From: Flavobacteriales bacterium
GTDB lineage: Bacteria; Bacteroidota; Bacteroidia; Flavobacteriales_D; Crocinitomicaceae
Assembly (NCBI GenBank): GCA_947462255.1
Contig: CANHOA010000010.1
Location: forward strand, 52,644 to 116,643
Length of the DNA stretch: 64,000 nt
Reading direction: 5' to 3'
The notes beneath the pieces are model-generated. The model was not told the origin of the DNA, ran no database searches, and was given only the letters and a program-made list of their open reading frames with translations. This document shows positions 20,388 to 28,780 of this stretch, one piece after another. The stretch's first letter is position 1. Each line of letters starts with the position of its first letter. The position numbers and the translations under genes are program-made.

Positions 20388-22719
20388 AGGCCTTCTTTTG
20401 ACCTTCTTTTTTCTTTGTGGCATTAATTCTAATGCGCAGGTCAATTCAACCAATCGTCAAGTTGTGTTGCAGGGTTTTTGGTGGGACTATTGGAACGCTA
20501 ACTATCCCAATGGTTGGTCTAATTATTTGGCTGAATTAGCCCCTCGATTAAAGGATTTAGGCATTGATGCAGTTTGGATTCCACCCTCTATAAAAAATAC
20601 TGGGACCAATAGCGTGGGGTATGCTCCCTTTGATCATTACGATTTAGGAGATAAATACCAAAAAAACAGTGTAAAAACAAGGATGGGCGACAAGGATGAA
20701 TTGCTGCGAATGGTTGCAGTATTGAAAGCCAACGGCATCGAAGTAATTCAAGATATTGTATTAAATCACATCACCGGAGCTGGTTCTGCTAGCAGTGGTG
20801 GTGGTGGCCAAGATGTATCTGCTTTAGATGATGGGTCAACCAATAAGTATAAGAATTTCCGCTATTCATGCTATGCCACTAGCGCAATCAATGAAACTGC
20901 TACGAATTATTTAGGTCGAGCCGGTCGCTTCTCGAAAAATTGGCAGAATTTTTACCCCAATAACAGCAATGTTTGCTGTACAAACGACATAAATTCTCCT
21001 TTTTGGGGCCCTGATATTTCATATGAAAGCAATGCCTTCGGATTGAGTGGAAATGCAAGCTACAACCCAAGTCAAAGTACTGATTACATGCGATCAGGGA
21101 TGCGAAATTGGTTAATTTGGTATAAGAAACAAGTAGGTTGGGATGGTGTGCGTATTGATGCGGTGAAGCATTTTCCAAGTTATGCTACGGAAGATTTTCT
21201 GTGGAATTTACAAAATAATGCGCTGTGGGCTAATGGAACGAATAATATGTTTGCCGTTGGCGAATACGTGGGAAATATGACGGAATTAGATAATTGGGCA
21301 AATGCGGTACAGAATAGGGCAGGGACCTTTGATTTTTCCTTGCGCTTTGCATTGCAAGACGTGATCACTCAAAATGGAAATTATAATTTAGCTAGTATTC
21401 CAAGTGCTCAACAGACCAATCGACAGAGGACAGTTCCTTTCGTCAATAACCACGATACGTATCGCCCCACACTTAGCACGGTTGGAAATATAACTGGATG
21501 GAATGCCGGATCGCAAATTGGAACTCAAATAGAGGTTGTTGATCCTCGTGCTAGTATGGTTTATGCTATCGCGCTTGCAGTAGATGGAGCTCCTGAAATA
21601 TTTTTTGAAGACTTGTTTAATATTGGATACAACGCTAATCGTTTCAACCATCATCCGAATGATACGACAGAGCTAACAACTCACTCCGATATTGAAAATC
21701 TATTATGGTGTCATCAAAATCTTCATTTTAAAGAAGGCGCTTACTTGGTTCGTTTGCAAGCCCAAGACGCATTAGTTATGGAACGTTCAGGAAAAGCATT
21801 GATCGCGGTTAATGATAATTTTACCATCTGGCAAAATGTTTCGGCTATGCAGACATCCTTCGCAGATGGAACAATTTTGAAAGATTATTCTGGTGCTCAT
21901 GGAAATGCTCAAATTACTGTATCGAATGGTGGAAAAGTAGATTTCAATATACCACCGTGCGATGGAACGGCTCCAGAAGGGAGGAAGGGCTATTGCATTT
22001 GGGCTCCGATTGGACAAAGTACTAATTATAATCGTCCTGCTCAGTACACGACTCAGGAATGGGAAATGGACGACGATTTGGGCGATAGTGGCGTAGCTTC
22101 TTTACAACAAGGTGGGAAATTACCAACGAACAGTAGAACATGCAGGGTAGTGGGGCGCATATTTTGCGATACAGCCTCGACGGTAACGATCAATCTATAT
22201 CCAACACAAGCCACATTGCCCATAACATTAGAATTATTAGATGCAAATTGCGAAATCATCGATACAATTTCGGCGGCTGGCAACTTAATTTTTACCTATT
22301 CAGTGACCCAAGTGGGTTGGTATACAGTTAGGATTAGAAATACATCCGATAATCAGGCAGGTCAAAAATGTTGGGTGAAGATGAATTATCTGGCTCCTCA
22401 AACGGTAAATACTGCTGTGACTAAAAATAAATGTGCTTGCAGCCAAGGATCTGGAGCTGAGTTATGGGAAGAAGGTTTGAAACAGTGGGAGATATTTCCA
22501 AATCCGATGGATGAATGGCTGCGAATTGAGAATCTTAGTCACGTTCCACAACAAATAGATTATAAGTGGTTTGATGGTAGCGGGAAACTAATCTTTGCGA
22601 AAATCATGATGGCAGAAGGAGATTTGACCTTAGATGTAAGTTCATTCCAAGCTGGAATTTATTTTTTAGAAGTATCGAATAACGAGGGGGTTCAGCGCTT
22701 TAAATTGGTTAAACCTTAA
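20368..22719 (+). CDS. Secreted GH13 alpha-amylase with C-terminal T9SS type A sorting domain
   Basis: VVLQGFWWDYW, DIVLNHITGAGS, GWDGVRIDAVKHF, AVGEY, FVNNHDTYRP; C-terminus WEIFPNPMDEWLRIE...GIYFLEVSNNEGVQRFKLVKP. Confidence 0.92.
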   Translation: MKALLFKGLLLTFFFLCGINSNAQVNSTNRQVVLQGFWWDYWNANYPNGWSNYLAELAPRLKDLGIDAVWIPPSIKNTGTNSVGYAPFDHYDLGDKYQKNSVKTRMGDKDELLRMVAVLKANGIEVIQDIVLNHITGAGSASSGGGGQDVSALDDGSTNKYKNFRYSCYATSAINETATNYLGRAGRFSKNWQNFYPNNSNVCCTNDINSPFWGPDISYESNAFGLSGNASYNPSQSTDYMRSGMRNWLIWYKKQVGWDGVRIDAVKHFPSYATEDFLWNLQNNALWANGTNNMFAVGEYVGNMTELDNWANAVQNRAGTFDFSLRFALQDVITQNGNYNLASIPSAQQTNRQRTVPFVNNHDTYRPTLSTVGNITGWNAGSQIGTQIEVVDPRASMVYAIALAVDGAPEIFFEDLFNIGYNANRFNHHPNDTTELTTHSDIENLLWCHQNLHFKEGAYLVRLQAQDALVMERSGKALIAVNDNFTIWQNVSAMQTSFADGTILKDYSGAHGNAQITVSNGGKVDFNIPPCDGTAPEGRKGYCIWAPIGQSTNYNRPAQYTTQEWEMDDDLGDSGVASLQQGGKLPTNSRTCRVVGRIFCDTASTVTINLYPTQATLPITLELLDANCEIIDTISAAGNLIFTYSVTQVGWYTVRIRNTSDNQAGQKCWVKMNYLAPQTVNTAVTKNKCACSQGSGAELWEEGLKQWEIFPNPMDEWLRIENLSHVPQQIDYKWFDGSGKLIFAKIMMAEGDLTLDVSSFQAGIYFLEVSNNEGVQRFKLVKP

Positions 22720-23726
22720 TCGCAGATTCTTCCAAAGTGCTTGTCGTTATGAAAATGTGCATCCAATTCTTGAATTTCTAAAAGAAGCGCAGGTGATGCT
22801 GCTTGATTTTGCAAGGAATTCAAGTCCGGCTGACCTGCATCAACCCATGCCGTATACCAAATTGAACCTACAGCAATAATGGAAGCCCTTAAACGTCGTT
22901 CTACCATATTGTTGAGTCGTTTATGATATTCTTGACTAAATTCTTTGGAATATACAGAAACAGTGGCATTTCCTCGTTGTTCGAAACTATATTTTTGATC
23001 GCTTGGAAAGGAAAGGGTAAGTTTTTTTTCAATACTTAAAACAGAATCTAAGGCATTGTGTGAGCCACGAATAGCACCCCAAACAAAATCTAAAACACTT
23101 GGTTTATAGGCCGCTTTTCCAACAAAGTAATCGTAATCTTCGGCATTAATTTCTACCAATCTACTTTCCCAAAGTCCGTGTATGCCACGTTGTCCCGTTT
23201 TTTGTCCATTATAATTTTCTGTAGTATGAAGCGGCACATGGGCATCGCCAATGTAATGTCCTATATCAGCAGAATATTTTAGTATGAGCTCAACATTTTT
23301 TGATTCAAATGCTTTTTGCAATTTATATTTTACCACTTGAATATGCCATGGAACAATCCCATATGCTTGGAGAGTATCCTCCGTAAATTTCAATATAGCA
23401 TCGTTCCATTTCTTTGGAACAATCGTAAAAGGATCTTCACCAATTTTATAATAATGATCCAAATCTATATAATGGCATTGAGCTTCACCTTCAACAGCAT
23501 ATCTTCGTTTATCGGGATCTACCGAATGTTCCGTTAGGAATTCTATGTTTTCTTTGTAAAATCCGGTCATTTCTGGAGGTAGCGTAAAAATAGCCATCCT
23601 GTTGATACGCTTATGGCCAAAGAAACCCCAATCAGGCGAACTTAGATTTGCCGATGTATTTGAAAATATGAGCGGAATTAATAAAAAGAGTAGGTAGATC
23701 TTTCTATAGTTTAATAAGCTTTCCAT
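22716..23726 (-). CDS. Zinc-dependent phospholipase C / S1-P1 nuclease-like protein
   Basis: WGFFGHKRINRMAIFTLPPEM, ADIGHYIGDAHVPLHTTENYNGQKTGQRGIHGLWESRLVE metal-binding His/Asp motifs. Confidence 0.75.
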   Translation of the reverse strand: MESLLNYRKIYLLFLLIPLIFSNTSANLSSPDWGFFGHKRINRMAIFTLPPEMTGFYKENIEFLTEHSVDPDKRRYAVEGEAQCHYIDLDHYYKIGEDPFTIVPKKWNDAILKFTEDTLQAYGIVPWHIQVVKYKLQKAFESKNVELILKYSADIGHYIGDAHVPLHTTENYNGQKTGQRGIHGLWESRLVEINAEDYDYFVGKAAYKPSVLDFVWGAIRGSHNALDSVLSIEKKLTLSFPSDQKYSFEQRGNATVSVYSKEFSQEYHKRLNNMVERRLRASIIAVGSIWYTAWVDAGQPDLNSLQNQAASPALLLEIQELDAHFHNDKHFGRICD

Positions 23727-24426
23727 TTATTAGTATGGGGATTACGTCTGTTTGATCAGGGGTTAAACAATATTTAATATCTTCATTCAAATTTAAATGT
23801 TTTAATCGTCTTCTGTGTGAACTAGATTTTAAATAACCCAAATAATTATCCTTGGCAGATAAGAAAAGGTATTTTGCAGCAATAGATGAATCTTCGATAG
23901 AAATAAAATTCCCTGTCGAAATTAGAAAGTCGGATATTGCCCCAGCGCAAATAGTGTCTTCTAGATTAAATTTATCTTGCCAACCTGAGCAAAGACATAA
24001 TATGTTTTTATCTTGCTTGCTCAGCCATTTACTTAGGGCTGTTAAATTAAGAAAAGATCCAACCACAACTGTTTCAGCATCTTTGGCTACTTCTAGTGAT
24101 TTGGTGCCATTCGTGGTCGTTAATACAACTTCCTTGCCTCTAAATTCTTCCTTCATATAGGAAAAGGGCGAATTTCCAAAATCAAATCCTTCCACTATTT
24201 GTCCTTTTCGCTCAGCACCAACCAAATAACCTTTCTTTTTATATTCCAGTGCCTCTTCAATGGTAGGAACAGGAATAATCGATAAAATACCATTGTCGAA
24301 GGCAGCACACATGGCAGAAGTAGCCCTTAATACATCGATAACAACAACAATCTCAAATTCATCTTTGTAATAGGCGTATTCACCAGGGGTAAAGCAAACT
24401 TCAATACGTTTTCTTTGATCAAGCAT
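23704..24426 (-). CDS. 2-phosphosulfolactate phosphatase (ComB family)
   Basis: VVVIDVLRATSAMCAAFDNG, VLTTTNGTKSLEVAKDA, ILCLCSGWQDKFNLEDTICAG. Confidence 0.85.
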   Translation of the reverse strand: MLDQRKRIEVCFTPGEYAYYKDEFEIVVVIDVLRATSAMCAAFDNGILSIIPVPTIEEALEYKKKGYLVGAERKGQIVEGFDFGNSPFSYMKEEFRGKEVVLTTTNGTKSLEVAKDAETVVVGSFLNLTALSKWLSKQDKNILCLCSGWQDKFNLEDTICAGAISDFLISTGNFISIEDSSIAAKYLFLSAKDNYLGYLKSSSHRRRLKHLNLNEDIKYCLTPDQTDVIPILINGKLIKL

Positions 24427-24535
24427 TTAGTAATGGCTTTAGAAATAGGAAGATAAAAGTACTGATAATTTTTTAAAGGAATAGCGATGCATTAGGTCCT
24501 TATGAGGTAAATTTGCAGATTAATAAACTAAGCAT

Positions 24536-25258
24536 ATGTTCAGCTCTGAATTTCAATCAATCGTAGACTACAGAAGGTCAAATCGAAAATTTAATCCTGC
24601 TATTACCATTCCAGACGAGGTAATTAAACGAAGTTTAGAACGTGCCATTCTTTCTCCCAATAGTAGTAATATGCAATTATGGGAATTTTATTGGATAGCA
24701 TCACCTGAAAAACTAAACGAATTTATACCGCTGTGCATGGGTCAATCTGCAGCAAAAACAGCCCAGCAAATGGTTGTTTTTGTGACTCGAAAAGATAAAT
24801 GGAGGGAACGTGCCAAATGGAATCTTTCAAAAATAAATGAGAATAGTGAAAATGTTCCGGACGCACTTACTAAAAAAGCCAAAGATTACTATGGTAAAGT
24901 GATGCCCTTTTTGTATTTCAATGATCCATTTTATATCATGGCGACACTCAGGAGAACCGTTAGTTTTTTTATGGGACTAACGAAGCCATTTTATCGAACG
25001 GGAGGTCCTTCCAACCAACGTATTGTAGTTCATAAATCGTGTGCTTTGGCAGCTCAAACCTTTATGCTATCGATTTCTGCTGAAGGATTTCATTCCTGTC
25101 CAATGGAAGGATTTGACGAAAAGCGTGTGAAGAAAGCGCTCAATTTACCCTATGGTGCGGAAATAAATATGATTATTTCGGTTGGTATGGCAACCGAAGA
25201 GGGTATATGGGGCCCCAGACTTCGCGTACCTTTCGACGAAGTGGTATTTCGAAAATAA
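24536..25258 (+). CDS. Nitroreductase family protein
   Basis: FQSIVDYRRSNRKFNP...LERAILSPNSSNMQLWEFYWI; C-terminal SVGMATEEGIWGPRLR. Confidence 0.85.
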   Translation: MFSSEFQSIVDYRRSNRKFNPAITIPDEVIKRSLERAILSPNSSNMQLWEFYWIASPEKLNEFIPLCMGQSAAKTAQQMVVFVTRKDKWRERAKWNLSKINENSENVPDALTKKAKDYYGKVMPFLYFNDPFYIMATLRRTVSFFMGLTKPFYRTGGPSNQRIVVHKSCALAAQTFMLSISAEGFHSCPMEGFDEKRVKKALNLPYGAEINMIISVGMATEEGIWGPRLRVPFDEVVFRK

Positions 25259-25262
25259 GCTA

Positions 25263-25895
25263 TTGTTAGCTAGTGATAAAAAACCAAGTCTTTTGAACAA
25301 TAATTTGAACGTTTCTATTTTGCTATCGGCCTATTCCCAAGGGATTTTTCCAATGGCGAGTAAATCCGGTCACATAGATTGGTATTGTCCAAACCCACGA
25401 GCTATTATCCCGATCGAAACCTATAAGCCATCAAAATCATTGAGGAATATCCTAAATAAAAACATATTTGAGATACGAATTAATCAGCAATTTGAAGAAG
25501 TTATGCGTTCTTGTGCTTTACCAAGAAGCGCTGACGATGACACCTGGATTTCAGAGGAAATGATTTCAGTGTATACTGAATTGCATCAATTAGGATTTGC
25601 TCATTCTGTTGAGGCATATGTCGATAATGAATTAGTTGGAGGACTTTATGGACCGTGTTTAGGAGGTGTATTTTTTGGTGAATCAATGTTCTCAACTGTT
25701 TCTAATGCATCAAAAGTAGCCTTTCACTATTTAATTCAAATTTTAAAAACAAATGATTTTGAATTATTGGATACGCAATTTATCAATGATAATGTGCTTC
25801 GTTATGGCGCAATAGAAATTAGTCAAAATGAATTTAATAAGCGCTTGAAAAAAGGATTAGCGAAATCATGTGTGTTTGCTATGACTGCGACTTAG
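25263..25895 (+). CDS. aat: Leucyl/phenylalanyl-tRNA--protein transferase
   Basis: LLSAYSQGIFPMASKSGHIDWYCPNPRAIIP, GGLYGPCLGGVFFGESMFS, LLDTQFINDNVLRYGA. Track start (25182) overlaps nitroreductase; TTG at 25263 is a plausible start. Confidence 0.88.
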   Translation: MLASDKKPSLLNNNLNVSILLSAYSQGIFPMASKSGHIDWYCPNPRAIIPIETYKPSKSLRNILNKNIFEIRINQQFEEVMRSCALPRSADDDTWISEEMISVYTELHQLGFAHSVEAYVDNELVGGLYGPCLGGVFFGESMFSTVSNASKVAFHYLIQILKTNDFELLDTQFINDNVLRYGAIEISQNEFNKRLKKGLAKSCVFAMTAT

Positions 25896-27177
25896 TTAAT
25901 TTTTTCTTTTCTTCTTTTTCTCTTTCCTCTTTTTCCTTTTGTTGTTCAAGTACTTTTAATTTAATCCCCTCAATTAAAGCCTTGTTCTTAATCTCTAATT
26001 CAGGAACAGGAACAAATCCAACACCAGTTAATGGAAAAAATTCCTGCAATTCACCACTGTAATAAAATTCATAACATATTCCACCAAAGGTGTATTCTAT
26101 GCCACCTATTTTAAAATTTGAACCACCAACCTCAGGATTTTTTTTAGGCTTGCTTTTTTGATATCCTAAATTAAATAAGGTGGCTAAAATTTCCGGTTGA
26201 TTTTCTAATGTGTATCCTGCTTTTACCCAATGAGCTTGAAATTGTCGCAAGAAAAAAGCGGTATATAAATAGGAATAATAGTGATCGCCCCGCTTTATTA
26301 ATCGTTGAATTGTTAAATGCTTGTGTGCGGCTATGGTATCATTTACTAATTCTGGGAATGAATCAGTAAGATTGACCACATTTTGAAAATAATCCCCGGC
26401 ATAAAATGGACTTTTTGTATCAAATAAATTGCTTTCAATCTTTAGCGCAGTATGCTCTAGAATGCCGGTAACTCCATATCCTCTGTTGGTTGGGAGAATG
26501 AGGTGGTTGAATGGCGAAACATATTTTTTAAAGGCCTCTCTACCCGAATTAAACATCCGTACTTGTTCGCCAACTAAGCACATAACAATAAATCTAGATT
26601 CAACTCCTGTTAGTCTTGATACAGAATCTATGGCGTGTCTATCTGCCTTTACGGCATTGCTAAATTCCTTCCATTCCCGGCAATTAGCCCATGGATATAT
26701 TGATAATGTTTTAATATCACTAGTTACTTTAATGCCTGCAAGTTCTTTTTGATAAGATTTATTATCTTTCATTTTTATATTAATCGCATCCAACATGCGC
26801 AATACTACAGCTACATTGTTGCACTTATAATAAGCTTTCATGATAATTTTAGCGTTGCTAGGATAATATTTAGCAAGTATTCCAATATTTCGGAACATAA
26901 TGTATTCATCTTTAGCTATTGAAAGACTGTCTGTCTTAAAGCCTTGATTATATCTATCGGCATTCTCAGAGAAATAACGATTATTAACATCAATAGAACC
27001 ATTTTGATTTGTCCACTTAAATTGAACGGCTAAAGCAGTTAGAATTAAAAATAAAGCAATCGCTGAAAGAATGTGAAGGATAGTTAGGTACGAATAGCGA
27101 AAAAATGTTCTTAATCGACTTTTTTTTACTTTTACTGAGCTATTATTTACCAGAGTAGGATCGGTGGTGTTATCCAA
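25879..27177 (-). CDS. Conserved membrane-anchored protein of unknown function (possible lytic-transglycosylase-like fold)
   Basis: One N-terminal TM; SRLTGVESRFIVMCLVGEQVRMFNSGREAFKKYV weakly resembles SLT-type motifs; KEREEKE-rich tail. Confidence 0.55.
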   Translation of the reverse strand: MDNTTDPTLVNNSSVKVKKSRLRTFFRYSYLTILHILSAIALFLILTALAVQFKWTNQNGSIDVNNRYFSENADRYNQGFKTDSLSIAKDEYIMFRNIGILAKYYPSNAKIIMKAYYKCNNVAVVLRMLDAINIKMKDNKSYQKELAGIKVTSDIKTLSIYPWANCREWKEFSNAVKADRHAIDSVSRLTGVESRFIVMCLVGEQVRMFNSGREAFKKYVSPFNHLILPTNRGYGVTGILEHTALKIESNLFDTKSPFYAGDYFQNVVNLTDSFPELVNDTIAAHKHLTIQRLIKRGDHYYSYLYTAFFLRQFQAHWVKAGYTLENQPEILATLFNLGYQKSKPKKNPEVGGSNFKIGGIEYTFGGICYEFYYSGELQEFFPLTGVGFVPVPELEIKNKALIEGIKLKVLEQQKEKEEREKEEKKKLTKSQS

Positions 27178-27286
27178 TTTTTTTTAATTTTTTCACAAAA
27201 TTAGAATATTTTTTTCCTAATTAAAAATATACTAAAACAAAGCCACTTTATTTGAGAGCTAAGTGGATGCTATTTGTTTTTTATTA

Positions 27287-27907
27287 TTAATAATTCAAGA
27301 CTATTTCTGTTGTATCGAATGGACTTGTTACTGTCGATAAAAGTCCTTGATTAGAACTATTAAATACCCAATAATAAAGAGAATAAACCTCGTTGCCGTT
27401 ATTTATACAATAAATGGTAGTATCCAATGCGCCATAATAATTTTGCTCTGTATTAGGACAACAAGTTGCACAGCCTTGTAAACCATCTTGCTTTATGTAT
27501 TGTAAATGATCGGTAATTTGAGGATTTAAGTTTGTAAGGTGTATTGCAACCCAACTTTCCGCTTTTGTGGAATAGTTACGGATATTGTCGGCGCTCATGG
27601 TTAGGCTGGAATAAAAAATATCATCTTCAATCTTAAAATAATTATCTTTAGTAATATGAATTATATAACGCTCCATTTTTTCTCGTGGGAAGGTGAATTC
27701 ATAAGTGCCATTAGCGCCAATAGTGACAGTACCAACTAAAATTTCTTGCGTAGTAGAGATAGGCACCTTGTAAAGTTTGACTGTTGCTCCTATTAAATTT
27801 GTTTGATAGGTAGCGTCGGTAACCGTGCCTTTCAAGATGAATTCACCTGCTCCCTTTTCACAAGACGCAAGGGATATTAGCAACGATAAATAAACTAAAT
27901 AGCGCAT
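27287..27907 (-). CDS. Putative lipoprotein of unknown function
   Basis: MRYLVYLSLLISLASCEKG lipobox; FILKGTVTDATYQTNLIGATVKLYK resembles a carboxypeptidase-regulatory-like beta sandwich. Confidence 0.65.
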   Translation of the reverse strand: MRYLVYLSLLISLASCEKGAGEFILKGTVTDATYQTNLIGATVKLYKVPISTTQEILVGTVTIGANGTYEFTFPREKMERYIIHITKDNYFKIEDDIFYSSLTMSADNIRNYSTKAESWVAIHLTNLNPQITDHLQYIKQDGLQGCATCCPNTEQNYYGALDTTIYCINNGNEVYSLYYWVFNSSNQGLLSTVTSPFDTTEIVLNY

Positions 27908-27909
27908 AT

Positions 27910-28680
27910 TTATGGTTTCAAATGGGTTTTTTCAAATACTATTTTTTGTTCTTTCGGAACAAATAAAAAATCTCCTATTTCTTTTTGCAGGCCTTTTTCT
28001 TGAATAATTTCAAAGTTGCAAATCCCATATTGAAGGTAGTCTAATTTATCAAAGTAATCCATAAAAGACATAATATTGGATTCGGCAATTTCTATTTGTA
28101 TCATCGGGCGATGCTTGGCGATGATCTCCCGTATTTCATTAAATACAATCAATTCATAACCTTCAATATCACATTTTATATAGTCTATGCGATCAAGCGA
28201 ACTAAATAACTCACTTCCCTTTTTAAGGTCGACTACTATCGTTTTTTGAGTGCTTACATTTTCATTTTCTTGGATAATATGAGGCAATCCAGTTCGAATC
28301 ACGCCATTGGATTCCGGCAATACCATTTCAACTTTTCCATTTTCTTCCCCAAGGGCAATGTTATGTAACTCGACATGCGCGTAGGAACCTAAGAACTTTT
28401 GTAGAATAGTGTAAAATGGTAGGATAGGTTCAATACAGATGACTTTTCCCTGTGGAGCTAAACGGGCGAAGTTCTTGGCAAAATATCCCAAATTAGCACC
28501 GAGATCAATTATCGTGAAATCTTTTTTAATCAGTGACGCTACTTTATAGTGGAACTTAAACCGCTGATCTCGTTTTAATAAACCAAGATCAAATAAGAAA
28601 TAAAACCCACGATGCATGGCCTTAAGGTAGCCTTGCTGACTTAGAACTTTAGTTAGTATTCGTTTTATTATACCTATCAT
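27910..28680 (-). CDS. FkbM family methyltransferase
   Basis: FTIIDLGANLGYFAKNFARLAPQGKVICIEP, IDYIKCDIEGYELIVFNE. Confidence 0.88.
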   Translation of the reverse strand: MIGIIKRILTKVLSQQGYLKAMHRGFYFLFDLGLLKRDQRFKFHYKVASLIKKDFTIIDLGANLGYFAKNFARLAPQGKVICIEPILPFYTILQKFLGSYAHVELHNIALGEENGKVEMVLPESNGVIRTGLPHIIQENENVSTQKTIVVDLKKGSELFSSLDRIDYIKCDIEGYELIVFNEIREIIAKHRPMIQIEIAESNIMSFMDYFDKLDYLQYGICNFEIIQEKGLQKEIGDFLFVPKEQKIVFEKTHLKP

Positions 28681-28780
28681 GGGTTACGAAAGTACTATTT
28701 TTGAATTTTATTCTCTATCATTTCTTGAATTTTACGATTTACTTTTCATTAAGTAATGTAATTTTACACTTAAATAGATC

